This document shows, in pieces, positions 26,832-35,407 of a stretch of DNA of 64,000 nt. Position numbers and translations under genes: made by a program. This DNA comes from Marinilabiliaceae bacterium JC040 (GTDB taxonomy: Bacteria; Bacteroidota; Bacteroidia; Bacteroidales; Marinifilaceae): assembly GCA_022496785.1 (NCBI GenBank), contig SNAP01000008.1, forward strand, positions 43,191 to 107,190, read 5' to 3'. The notes under the pieces are model-generated. The model was given only the letters and a program-made list of their open reading frames with translations, was not told where the DNA came from and made no database searches. Numbering within the stretch: the stretch's first letter is position 1; each line of letters opens with the position of its first letter.

Positions 26832-28160
26832 ATGCAGGATTTTACAAAGGGCAAAGTATTAAATCAGATTGTAAAGTTTTCTTTACCCATGTTAGCTGGA
26901 AATATGTTTCAACAATTGTATAATATTGTTGATAGTATTATAGTTGGCAGGTTTGTTGGAAAAGAAGCTCTAGCAGCCGTTGGAGCAAGTTTCCCTGTAA
27001 TATTTGTTATAGTTGCACTGATAATAGGTATAGGTAGCGGTTTTTCAGTAATTATTTCTCAATTTTTTGGTTCTAAACAGATGGATAAGTTCAATAGTTC
27101 TATTGATACTATGACAATAAGTTTAGGTGTCTTTTCTATAATATTAACAGGTATAGGGATTTTTGGAAGTACGCATATATTTAAGTTATTAGGGCTTCCT
27201 GAGAATCTAATTCCAGATGCTACATTGTATTTGAATATATATTTATCGGGAACATTATTCGTATGTGGATTTAATACTATAAGGTCGACTTTAAGAGGGG
27301 TAGGAGATTCAAAGACTCCATTAAAATTTCTAATAGAATCTACAATTACTAATATAGTATTAGATATTATTCTAATAGTATTCTTTGATATGGGAATTGC
27401 AGGAGCAGCTTTGGCAACTATGTTGTCGCATATGTTTATTTTTATTCATGCAGTATTATATATAAATAAACATCATTCTTTAATAAGATTCAGATTTATA
27501 AATTTAAAATTCGATAAGGATATATTTTACCATGCCATTAGGATAGGTTTACCAACAGGGATACAGCAAACTTTTATTGCTGTAGGGATGGTAGCTGTAA
27601 TGAGTATAGTAAATAAATTTGGGACAAATGTTATAGCTGCTTATACTGTGGGAAGTAGAATAGATTCTTTGGCAATATTGCCAAGTATGAGTTTTTCTCA
27701 AGCACTTTCTTCTTTTGTGGGGCAGAATATAGGAGCAAGGAGAGAGGATAGAGTGCATAAAGGTTATAGAGCCACATTATTGTTGTCATTGATATATTGT
27801 GTTATAATAACGCTTGTTATAATACTATTTGGTTCATTTATAATGAATATCTTTACGACAGATAAAGAAGTAATAGAAATAGGAGAGCATTATCTTATAA
27901 TTATAAGTTCTTTTTATATAATAGCTTCAGTAATGTTTGCAACCCATGGATTATTTAAAGGTGCAGGAGCAACATTGGTACCTATGTTTATTTCTATTAT
28001 TGCTTTATGGGGAGTTAGAGTTCCTATTGCAGCAATATTGTCAAATATAATGGGAGAAGAGGGAATATGGTGGTCAATACCTATGGGATGGACAGTTGGA
28101 GTTATTGCTACATTAATTTATTATAAATCTGGTAAGTGGAAAAATAAAGGAATCATTTAA
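26832..28160 (+). CDS. MATE-family efflux transporter
   Basis: A 442-residue inner-membrane protein with about twelve hydrophobic helices. It starts with the typical KGKVLNQIVKFSLPMLAGNM and has FQQLYNIVDSIIVGRFVGKEALAAVGAS. These are family hallmarks: helix 1 with Pro, and the D-x-x-x-V-G-R motif. MATE proteins export cationic drugs or metabolites in exchange for Na+ or H+. The substrate here is unknown. It has its own promoter element and no partner genes. Confidence 0.92.
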   Translation: MQDFTKGKVLNQIVKFSLPMLAGNMFQQLYNIVDSIIVGRFVGKEALAAVGASFPVIFVIVALIIGIGSGFSVIISQFFGSKQMDKFNSSIDTMTISLGVFSIILTGIGIFGSTHIFKLLGLPENLIPDATLYLNIYLSGTLFVCGFNTIRSTLRGVGDSKTPLKFLIESTITNIVLDIILIVFFDMGIAGAALATMLSHMFIFIHAVLYINKHHSLIRFRFINLKFDKDIFYHAIRIGLPTGIQQTFIAVGMVAVMSIVNKFGTNVIAAYTVGSRIDSLAILPSMSFSQALSSFVGQNIGARREDRVHKGYRATLLLSLIYCVIITLVIILFGSFIMNIFTTDKEVIEIGEHYLIIISSFYIIASVMFATHGLFKGAGATLVPMFISIIALWGVRVPIAAILSNIMGEEGIWWSIPMGWTVGVIATLIYYKSGKWKNKGII

Positions 28161-28166
28161 TTTTCT

Positions 28167-28174
28167 TACTTTTG
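28167..28174 (+). promoter_or_regulatory. -7 promoter element for the yicC-gmk-nadD operon
   Basis: TACTTTTG fits TAnnTTTG, 36 nt before the yicC ATG at 28211. It lies across the TTG at 28172, which argues that this TTG is not the true start. Confidence 0.5.
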
Positions 28175-28210
28175 GACTTAAATGATTCATATCAAAAAAT
28201 ATTTACAGCT

Positions 28211-29080
28211 ATGTTGAAATCAATGACAGGCTTTGGAAAAGCTATTGTAGAATTAGAGAATAAAAAAATTACAATTGAGGTAAAATCTTTAAATAGTAAA
28301 CAGTTAGATTTATCAACACGTATACCTGGTTTGTATAAAGAGAAAGAGTTGATAGTTAGAAATCAAGTTAAGAAAGCTTTATATAGAGGTAAAGTAGATC
28401 TTTCAATATTCATTGAATCAGTTGGAAAAGAGAAAGATGTAAGAATAAATTTACCAATTGTAAAAGAATATTATAATCAACTAAAAGAAGTATGTTCTGA
28501 TTGCAGCATAAATGAAGATTCAATGTTGCAGACGGTAATGCGTTTACCAGATGTTTTAAAAGTTGAATATGCAGAATTAGACGAATCAGAATGGTTGTCG
28601 ATAAATGAAGGAGTACTTACTGCTTTAGAATCTTTAAAAAAATATCGTGAGGAAGAGGGTGTAGCTTTAGAAGAGGATATTACAAAACGAATTCATAATA
28701 TTGAATCATTATCTTTACAAGTTGTTCCTTTTGAGAAGAAACGAATAGAAGTTATAAAAGCAAGAATTCATGAAAAGCTTGAGGAAATTCAGGATGTGAA
28801 TATTGATAATAACCGTTTTGAACAAGAGTTAATTTACTTTTTAGAGAAATTAGATATAACAGAAGAGAAAGTGAGATTAGCTCAACATTGTAAGTATTTT
28901 ATTGAAACTGTAGAATCTGAAGATATGCCAGGTAAAAAATTAGGTTTTATCACTCAAGAAATAGGTAGAGAGATAAATACATTAGGTTCAAAGGCAAATG
29001 ATACAGATATTCAAAAGCTTGTTATTCAGATGAAAGATGAGTTAGAAAAGATAAAGGAACAGATTCTAAATATACTATAA
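28211..29080 (+). CDS. yicC: YicC-family endoribonuclease
   Basis: The 289-residue protein is read from ATG at 28211 (MLKSMTGFGK), the start typical of the family. A longer frame from TTG at 28172 would overlap the promoter element. YicC-type proteins are reported to be metal-dependent RNases acting on mRNA or small RNA. Conserved segments are SMTGFGKA, EVKSLNSKQLDL, the middle RLPDVLKVE and the C-terminal DUF1732 pattern KKLGFITQEIGREINTLGSK. It is followed 1 nt later by gmk, a linkage common in many phyla. Confidence 0.9.
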   Translation: MLKSMTGFGKAIVELENKKITIEVKSLNSKQLDLSTRIPGLYKEKELIVRNQVKKALYRGKVDLSIFIESVGKEKDVRINLPIVKEYYNQLKEVCSDCSINEDSMLQTVMRLPDVLKVEYAELDESEWLSINEGVLTALESLKKYREEEGVALEEDITKRIHNIESLSLQVVPFEKKRIEVIKARIHEKLEEIQDVNIDNNRFEQELIYFLEKLDITEEKVRLAQHCKYFIETVESEDMPGKKLGFITQEIGREINTLGSKANDTDIQKLVIQMKDELEKIKEQILNIL

Positions 29081-29081
29081 G

Positions 29082-29654
29082 ATGAAAGAGGGTAAATTAA
29101 TAATATTTTCTGCGCCAAGTGGTTCGGGTAAGTCAACAATAATAGGTGAACTTCTAAAAGATGAATCTTTAAGAATGGAGTTTTCTATATCTGCAACTAG
29201 CCGTGAACCTAGAGGTGAAGAGAAAAATGGTGTAGAGTATTATTTCTTTTCTGCAGAAGAATTTAGAGATAAGATAAAGGATGAACAGTTTGTTGAGTGG
29301 GAAGAAGTATATAAAGATAGATATTACGGAACGCTAAAGAGTGAAGTAGAGAGAATTACTAAGAAAGGTAATAATGTAGTTTTCGATGTTGATGTGTTGG
29401 GAGGTTGTAATATAAAGAAGATGTTTGGAGATAAGGCAATAGCTGTTTTTATTCAACCACCATCAATAGAAGAGTTAAAGAAACGATTAGAGAGTAGAGG
29501 AACTGACGCTCCTGAAGTTATTGAAGAAAGAATTGCAAGAGCAGAGTTTGAATTATCATATTCTAATAAGTTTGATTCTGTAGTTGTGAATGATTCTTTA
29601 GATAAGGCTGTTTTATGTGTTAATGAATTGATAAAAGATTTTATTGAGAATTAA
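29082..29654 (+). CDS. gmk: Guanylate kinase
   Basis: A 190-residue cytosolic kinase that phosphorylates GMP to GDP with ATP. The P-loop APSGSGKST is at 11-19. The GMP-binding domain has the ISATSREPRGEEKNGVEYYF motif (about 36-55) and FVEWEEVYKDRYYGT. The lid has RLESRGTDAPEVIEERI. Length is normal. It is the middle gene of yicC-gmk-nadD, with a one-base overlap (TAATG) to nadD. Confidence 0.96.
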   Translation: MKEGKLIIFSAPSGSGKSTIIGELLKDESLRMEFSISATSREPRGEEKNGVEYYFFSAEEFRDKIKDEQFVEWEEVYKDRYYGTLKSEVERITKKGNNVVFDVDVLGGCNIKKMFGDKAIAVFIQPPSIEELKKRLESRGTDAPEVIEERIARAEFELSYSNKFDSVVVNDSLDKAVLCVNELIKDFIEN

Positions 29655-30232
29655 TGAAACGAGTTGCTTTGTTTTTTGGGTCGTTTAATCCTTTGCATAA
29701 CGGTCATTTAGCTATATCTAAGTATATTATAGATGAAAAAATAACTGATGAAGTTTGGTTTATTGTTTCACCAAAGAATCCATTAAAATCATCAAGTGTT
29801 TTATTGGATGAATCTTCAAGATTGTTAATGGCAAAAAAAGTTATTAACAATGTTGAGAATATGAGAGTGTCTGATGTAGAATTTTTTCTAAGTAAACCAT
29901 CATATACCTATAAGACTCTAGATTACTTAAAGAATAAATATCAAGAAACTGAATTTTATTTGATAATGGGGGAGGATAATCTTGAAATACTTCCTAAATG
30001 GAGATCGTATGATTCTATTATAAGAGATTATAAAATTATTGTATATCCAAGGCCAGATTTTAATGCAGATTCTAGTAAATATGAAAATATCATTAAGCTT
30101 AATGCAAAGCTTAATGATATTTCTTCAACACAAATTAGAGATTTAGCTAAAAGTGGTAAAGATTTTTCTCATCTAGTACCTTTCGAGATAGTCGAAGATA
30201 TAAAGAAGTTTTATTGCTCTTTTGGAGCATAA
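29654..30232 (+). CDS. nadD: Nicotinate-nucleotide adenylyltransferase
   Basis: A 192-residue enzyme joining ATP and nicotinate mononucleotide to deamido-NAD. The nucleotidyltransferase motif GSFNPLHNGHL is at 9-19, with the adenylate-binding VSPKNPLK loop, LIMGEDNLEILPKW and the ISSTQIRDL signature near the C-terminus. It is last in the operon, and its 3' end overlaps the convergent gene by 22 nt with no terminator visible between them. Confidence 0.94.
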   Translation: MKRVALFFGSFNPLHNGHLAISKYIIDEKITDEVWFIVSPKNPLKSSSVLLDESSRLLMAKKVINNVENMRVSDVEFFLSKPSYTYKTLDYLKNKYQETEFYLIMGEDNLEILPKWRSYDSIIRDYKIIVYPRPDFNADSSKYENIIKLNAKLNDISSTQIRDLAKSGKDFSHLVPFEIVEDIKKFYCSFGA

Positions 30233-31392
30233 ATTTTAATCCAATCTATAACAGTATCTGTATTTGTTGATTTTGTTTTCTCGTTTATAGAATTATATAA
30301 GCAAATGAACATTGGGTTTGTAGGAATGTTATTTGTAGTAGAAAAAACAGTGACATCGTTAATTCTCCATTCAAGTTTATTAGCAGTCCATATTAATGAG
30401 TATATGTAGAAATTCTCGTTTAGAGCAACTTTCTTTATCTGTTCAGATTGTGATTTGTTATTATGAAAGATACCACATTCAGCTTTTTTAGTATCAATAG
30501 TCCTTATGATATCTATATGTGAATTAGATTTAGAATCTCTTAAGCCAAATACTTGGTTTATATCCATAGAACCAACTTTTATTTTAGCTTCAATTTTTCC
30601 ATATTGTAGAGAGAATTTATTGAATGTTGAAAGATATGCAGAAGAATATTCAAATACTTTTTCTTTAAATCCTACAACAGGATCAAGGTATATTCCTTTT
30701 GTTGATTCTTTTTTAGTGTTTAGAGATATACGATTGTTATTTATTCTTACATTTTCTCCGTTAGTGAAATAGAATCTAGAATTATTATTTCCAACATTCT
30801 TATTTAATAATCCATTTGTTCTATCTTCAGTATGTGTCCATAAATTAGTGTCTATAGAGTTAGACGAAAAATCCTCACTTATTTTTGAATTTAGAGATCT
30901 AAATTCTTGATATCTTGAATCGTTATTGTATTTACGAAAAGCTATTACTTCGTTGTCTTGAATAAGTTGATTGTATTCTTGAAGTTTTTGATAATCTTCT
31001 GTTGTTTGAAATCTGTTTTTATTGATTAAGAAATTCTTCTCATTAATAAATTCAGTAGATTTAATCTTATTATCTAATTCTATGAAATTGTTTAATAAAT
31101 TTTGATTTTTTACTGTATGTGTGTTATCAACAAGGTATTTCTTAATATCTTTCTTTTTAGAAAGTTTTTGATGTTGTTTTTCAGTCTTTCTTAAATCACT
31201 TTTCTTATATGATAAAGATTCTATTCTTTTTTTATTTTCAATAAATGTTTTAGATGTAACAAGCTTATTTAGATCTGTAAATCTGTTATGTTTACTAGAA
31301 TTTAAGAAAGTCTCTAGTCTAACGAAGTCTAGCATTCTTGCTTCAATTTGTTCTGAAGTCTCATTTTTTTTTAATTGCTTTTTTATGTTCAT
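30211..31392 (-). CDS. GH16-like jelly-roll protein with long N-terminal helical region, probably non-catalytic
   Basis: A 393-residue protein with no signal peptide. Residues 1-170 are charged, Lys/Glu/Asn-rich and predicted helical. Residues about 175-390 look like the concanavalin-type sandwich of family-16 glycosyl hydrolases: a YSSAYLSTFNKFSLQYGKIEAKIKVG segment (split here as FNKFSLQYGKIEAKIKV), and near the end IYSLIWTANKLEWRIND and VIDWIKIYAP. The catalytic E-x-D-x-x-E motif is not seen: the matching segment reads SHIDIIRTI, lacking both acids. It is therefore probably a binding or structural protein. The absence of a secretion signal is odd for GH16. It overlaps nadD by 22 nt at the 3' ends. 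Confidence 0.65.
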   Translation of the reverse strand: MNIKKQLKKNETSEQIEARMLDFVRLETFLNSSKHNRFTDLNKLVTSKTFIENKKRIESLSYKKSDLRKTEKQHQKLSKKKDIKKYLVDNTHTVKNQNLLNNFIELDNKIKSTEFINEKNFLINKNRFQTTEDYQKLQEYNQLIQDNEVIAFRKYNNDSRYQEFRSLNSKISEDFSSNSIDTNLWTHTEDRTNGLLNKNVGNNNSRFYFTNGENVRINNNRISLNTKKESTKGIYLDPVVGFKEKVFEYSSAYLSTFNKFSLQYGKIEAKIKVGSMDINQVFGLRDSKSNSHIDIIRTIDTKKAECGIFHNNKSQSEQIKKVALNENFYIYSLIWTANKLEWRINDVTVFSTTNNIPTNPMFICLYNSINEKTKSTNTDTVIDWIKIYAPKEQ

Positions 31393-31488
31393 GTTTAGGT
31401 TTGTTATTGTTTATATTGAATTTTTGTTTCCATAAAGTTAAATTTTTTATTGTAATTCAAGATATTTTAATAATGCTTTTTTTATCCG

Positions 31489-31506
31489 TTATTAACATGT
31501 TAATAA
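31489..31506. promoter_or_regulatory. Perfect 18-bp palindrome in the GH16-like/nrdJ gap
   Basis: TTATTAACATGTTAATAA is an exact palindrome about 100 nt upstream of the GH16-like start and 270 nt upstream of nrdJ. It could be an operator for a dimeric regulator. The 382-nt gap otherwise has one more inverted repeat (31677-31704) and no gene; I saw no cobalamin riboswitch. Confidence 0.4.
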
Positions 31507-31676
31507 AAAAGTCTTAGAATTTACTTTTTTTAGTTTTAATATATTCTAAAAATACAATTGATTTATATTTTGGATAACTTTTTTAGTTTTGTGAAATTGT
31601 AACGATCACAAAATAAGGGTTTTATAAAAATAAATGGAAAACATTTACTTTAATTTGTGTAATAAGATTGGTCGTT

Positions 31677-31704
31677 GTTAATAACTTCTTCAGAAATTAT
31701 TAAC
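31677..31704. promoter_or_regulatory. Inverted repeat upstream of nrdJ
   Basis: GTTAATAA (31677-31684) pairs with TTATTAAC (31697-31704), and TTCT/AGAA inside extends it to 12 bp with one mismatch. It lies about 70 nt before nrdJ and uses the same half-site as the palindrome at 31489. Operator or leader hairpin. Confidence 0.4.
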
Positions 31705-31774
31705 ACGAGTATTGAAAATATTCATACATTGCACAGTAGAAAAATACTAATTAAACTAAAGCTATATCACTAGT

Positions 31775-34321
31775 ATGAAAGAAGTTGAGAAAAATCAGGA
31801 ATTAAAAAGTGAAGTTTATTCGACAGAAATTGCCTTTGAAGCAGCGTCAGAATATTTTAAAGGTGACGAACTTGCAGCTCGTGTTTGGGTTAATAAATAT
31901 GCATTAAAAGATTCGTATGGAAATATCTTTGAAAAGACTCCAGATGATATGCATAAAAGATTATCAAAAGAAATATATAGAATTGAGTCTAAATATCCTA
32001 ACCCAATTTCAGAAGAAAAATTATATTCATTACTTAAGGACTTTAAGTATATAGTTCCTCAAGGTGGACCAATGACAGGAATAGGGAATGAATATCAAGT
32101 TGCATCTCTTTCAAACTGTTTTGTAATAGGAAATGATGGTAAATCAGATTCTTATGGTGGTATACTTAAGATAGACCAAGAACAGGTTCAACTAATGAAA
32201 AGAAGAGGTGGTGTTGGGCATGATTTATCTCATATTCGACCTTCAGGATCTCCAGTTAAGAATTCAGCATTAACATCGACAGGTATTGTTCCATTTATGG
32301 AAAGATATTCTAATTCAACAAGAGAAGTTGCTCAAGATGGTCGTAGAGGTGCTTTAATGTTAAGTGTTGCAATAAAACATCCAGATTCAGAAGATTTCAT
32401 TGATGCGAAGATGGAGGAGGGCAAAGTTACAGGAGCAAATGTTTCTGTAAAAATAGATGATGATTTTATGCAATCTGTAGTTGATAATGATAAATATACT
32501 CAACAATATCCTATTGAATCTGAAAATCCTTCTTTAAAGAAAGATATTAATGCTAGAAAATTATGGCAGAAAATTGTTCATAATGCATGGAAATCTGCTG
32601 AACCAGGTATTTTATTTTGGGATACAATAATTAGAGAGTCAGTACCAGACTGTTATGCAGATCTTGGTTATAAGACAGTATCTACAAATCCATGTGGAGA
32701 GATTCCATTATGTCCTTATGATAGTTGTAGATTATTAGCCATTAATTTATATTCATATGTAGAGAATCCATTTACAGATAAAGCTAAATTCAATTTTACT
32801 TTATTTAAAGAGCATATTCATTACGCTCAGAGAATAATGGATGATATTATTGATTTAGAATTAGAAAAAATTGATGCAATCTTAGCTAAAGTTTCTAAAG
32901 ATCCTGAAGATTCAGAAATTAAAAGAGTGGAAAGAAAACTTTGGGAGAATATCAAACAAAAAGCTGTTGAAGGTCGTCGTACAGGTGTAGGAATAACTGC
33001 AGAAGGAGATATGTTAGCAGCACTTGGATTAAGATATGGAAGTGATGAAGCTACAAGTTTTGCTGTTGAAGTACATAAAAATATAGCTGTAGAAGCATAT
33101 AAATCATCGTGTTATCTTGCTAAAGATAGAGGTGCATTTGGAATCTTTGATCCAAATAAAGAAAAGAATAATCCATTTTTAAATAGACTTAAGAGCGTTG
33201 ACAAAGAATTCGGAGAATTATTAGAAAAATATGGTCGTAGAAATATAGCTTGTTTAACTATCGCTCCAACAGGAACAACTTCTTTAATGACTCAAACAAC
33301 TTCAGGAATTGAACCTGTGTTTATGCCTGTTTACAAAAGAAGAAGAAAGGTAAATCCTAATGATAAGAATGTAAGAGTTGATTTTGTTGATGAAGTAGGT
33401 GATTCTTTTGAAGAATACATAGTTTTCCATCATAGATTTGTAACTTGGATGGAAGCTAATGGATACGATACTAATAAAAGATATTCTAATGAAGAGATTG
33501 ATGAATTGGTAGCTAAATCTCCTTATTATAAGGCAACATCTAACGATATTGACTGGGTAGCAAAAGTACATATGCAAGGTGAAATTCAAAAATGGGTAGA
33601 TCATTCAATTTCAGTAACAGTTAATCTTCCAAATAATGTAAGCGAGGAATTAGTTGGAGAATTATATGTAGAGGCATGGAAATCAGGTTGTAAAGGAGTT
33701 ACTGTTTATAGAGATGGTTCTAGATCTGGTGTTTTGATTTCAAAGGATGACAATGATGAAGAGTTAAATAGATTTCCAGCAAAGCGTCCTAAAGAATTAG
33801 AAGCTGAGGTTGTTAGATTCCAAAATAACAAAGAGAAATGGATTGCTTTTATTGGTCTTTATGCTGGCAAACCTTATGAGATTTTTACTGGTATTCAAGA
33901 TGATGATGAAGGTATCTCATTGCCAAAATCAGTTAGTACAGGTCATATAATAAAGAATGTTGATTCGGATGGACATTCTCGTTACGATTTTCAATTCTGT
34001 AATAAAAGAGGTTTTAAAACAACAGTAGAAGGTTTATCTTATAAATTCAATAAAGAATTCTGGAATTATGCAAAATTAATATCAGGTGTATTGAGACAAG
34101 GAATGCCAGTAGAGCAGGTTGTGAAACTAATTGCAGATCTTCAATTAGATAGTGAAAATATTAATACATGGAAGAATGGAGTTGAAAGAGCTCTAAAGAA
34201 ATATATAGTGAACGGAACAAAAGCAAATGGTGTGAAATGCACAAATTGTGGTTCTGAATCTGTAATATACCAAGAAGGTTGTCTTATTTGTACAACTTGT
34301 GGTTCCTCTAAATGTGGATAA
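31775..34321 (+). CDS. nrdJ: Adenosylcobalamin-dependent (class II) ribonucleotide reductase
   Basis: An 848-residue enzyme that reduces ribonucleotides to deoxyribonucleotides with B12, so it works with or without oxygen. The N-terminus has QGGPMTGIGNEYQVASLSNC. The core has RRGGVGHDLSHIRPSGSPV, the radical-site segment NPCGEIPLCPYDSCRL and the APTGTTSLM loop. After residue about 670 comes a TSCPD-like domain (EAEVVRFQNNKEKWIAFIGL). The C-terminal tail has Cys pairs for re-reduction or zinc (CTNCGSE...CLICTTCGSSKCG). No nrdB-like partner is present. Upstream inverted repeats may be its regulatory sites; a strong terminator follows. Confidence 0.94.
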   Translation: MKEVEKNQELKSEVYSTEIAFEAASEYFKGDELAARVWVNKYALKDSYGNIFEKTPDDMHKRLSKEIYRIESKYPNPISEEKLYSLLKDFKYIVPQGGPMTGIGNEYQVASLSNCFVIGNDGKSDSYGGILKIDQEQVQLMKRRGGVGHDLSHIRPSGSPVKNSALTSTGIVPFMERYSNSTREVAQDGRRGALMLSVAIKHPDSEDFIDAKMEEGKVTGANVSVKIDDDFMQSVVDNDKYTQQYPIESENPSLKKDINARKLWQKIVHNAWKSAEPGILFWDTIIRESVPDCYADLGYKTVSTNPCGEIPLCPYDSCRLLAINLYSYVENPFTDKAKFNFTLFKEHIHYAQRIMDDIIDLELEKIDAILAKVSKDPEDSEIKRVERKLWENIKQKAVEGRRTGVGITAEGDMLAALGLRYGSDEATSFAVEVHKNIAVEAYKSSCYLAKDRGAFGIFDPNKEKNNPFLNRLKSVDKEFGELLEKYGRRNIACLTIAPTGTTSLMTQTTSGIEPVFMPVYKRRRKVNPNDKNVRVDFVDEVGDSFEEYIVFHHRFVTWMEANGYDTNKRYSNEEIDELVAKSPYYKATSNDIDWVAKVHMQGEIQKWVDHSISVTVNLPNNVSEELVGELYVEAWKSGCKGVTVYRDGSRSGVLISKDDNDEELNRFPAKRPKELEAEVVRFQNNKEKWIAFIGLYAGKPYEIFTGIQDDDEGISLPKSVSTGHIIKNVDSDGHSRYDFQFCNKRGFKTTVEGLSYKFNKEFWNYAKLISGVLRQGMPVEQVVKLIADLQLDSENINTWKNGVERALKKYIVNGTKANGVKCTNCGSESVIYQEGCLICTTCGSSKCG

Positions 34322-34342
34322 TACTAATTGTTTTTTCAAATT

Positions 34343-34376
34343 AAATAGGTTGCCTTCTGGCAACCTATTTTTATAT
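34343..34376 (+). terminator. Rho-independent terminator after nrdJ
   Basis: AAATAGGTTGCC (34343-34354) pairs perfectly with GGCAACCTATTT (34359-34370) around a TTCT tetraloop. A/T tracts on both sides may also serve the opposing hydroxyacid dehydrogenase gene. Confidence 0.92.
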
Positions 34377-34384
34377 ATATTGTA

Positions 34385-35335
34385 TTATACTATAATATTC
34401 TGTGGTGATTTTCTGAAGTATTGATTAATATTTTCCATAGCTTCATTTCCCATTTCAATTCTAGCATCAATAGAAGCCGTTCCTATATGAGGAACAATTA
34501 TGACATTGTCTAGTGTTTTTAATGCAGGATTTATATTTGGTTCATTTTCAAAAACGTCAAGTGCTGCTCCTGAGATTGTTTTTGTATTGATAGCTTCTAT
34601 AAGATCTTCTTCATTAATAACACCACCCCTAGCTGTATTAATAATAAGTGCATTAGTTTTCATTTTAGAAAACTCTTTTTTAGAAATTATATATTTGGTA
34701 TCTTTATTCAAAGGTGTATGAATACTTATTATGTCTGAATTAGTTATAAGTGAATTAAAAGAATGATATTCCATATTATATTCTTTTTCTATACTATCTT
34801 CTAATTTATTCCTTTTTGTATATATGATATTCATACCAAAACATTGTGCTAATTTAGCTACTTCTTTTCCTATTTTACCACAACCAACAATTCCAAGAGT
34901 TTTTCCTCTTAAAGAAGAACCTAGGTTTTCCATTACTCCCCATTTGAAATTATTATCCACTCTAAGTTTATGATTACATTCAGCAATTCTTCGACTTAAA
35001 GAGAGCATTAATCCGATAGATAGTTCAGCTGTAGGATAGCAAACAGATTCGGGAGTATTACAAACTCTAATATTGTTTTTCTTTGCATATTCTATATCTA
35101 TATTGTTATATCCAACACCATAATTTGAAATAATTTCCAGTTTTTCTCCTGCATCTATTATTTCCTTGTCTACAGGTAAAGAGAAAATAGAAAGTAATAT
35201 TTCACAATCTTTTATATTATTAATAATTTCCTCTTTTGAGAAGAAATCGTTTTCAGGAAAAATGAATTCATATTCATTTATATATTTCCTAGTGAAATCC
35301 TTAGGTATATTATATGTAACAAGTATTTTCTTCAT
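34385..35335 (-). CDS. D-isomer-specific 2-hydroxyacid dehydrogenase
   Basis: A 316-residue NAD(P)-dependent oxidoreductase. The Rossmann motif is GIVGCGKIGKEVA (about residues 148-160). The catalytic trio is seen as Arg in NTARGGVINEEDL, Glu in DVFENEPN and His in PHIGTAS. NYGVGYNNID in the substrate domain fits the hydroxypyruvate/glyoxylate reductase branch. The exact substrate (glyoxylate, hydroxypyruvate, 2-oxo acid) is not decided by sequence. It lies downstream of metG but is separated from it by a terminator hairpin. Confidence 0.88.
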   Translation of the reverse strand: MKKILVTYNIPKDFTRKYINEYEFIFPENDFFSKEEIINNIKDCEILLSIFSLPVDKEIIDAGEKLEIISNYGVGYNNIDIEYAKKNNIRVCNTPESVCYPTAELSIGLMLSLSRRIAECNHKLRVDNNFKWGVMENLGSSLRGKTLGIVGCGKIGKEVAKLAQCFGMNIIYTKRNKLEDSIEKEYNMEYHSFNSLITNSDIISIHTPLNKDTKYIISKKEFSKMKTNALIINTARGGVINEEDLIEAINTKTISGAALDVFENEPNINPALKTLDNVIIVPHIGTASIDARIEMGNEAMENINQYFRKSPQNIIV

Positions 35336-35349
35336 ATCTTAATTTAAAT

Positions 35350-35384
35350 AAAAAAACGGATAGTATTTTAGTAATACTACCCGT
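35350..35384 (-). terminator. Rho-independent terminator after metG
   Basis: On the minus strand ACGGGTAGTATT pairs with AATACTATCCGT (plus-strand span 35356-35384) with one mismatch. A run of seven T follows (35349-35355). Confidence 0.85.
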
Positions 35385-35407
35385 AAATATAATAAGTTGA
35401 TAATGTT

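Noticed and set aside
31393..31774. A cobalamin riboswitch upstream of the B12-dependent reductase gene nrdJ
   Set aside because: None of the conserved riboswitch core sequence was found by reading either strand; only palindromes are present.
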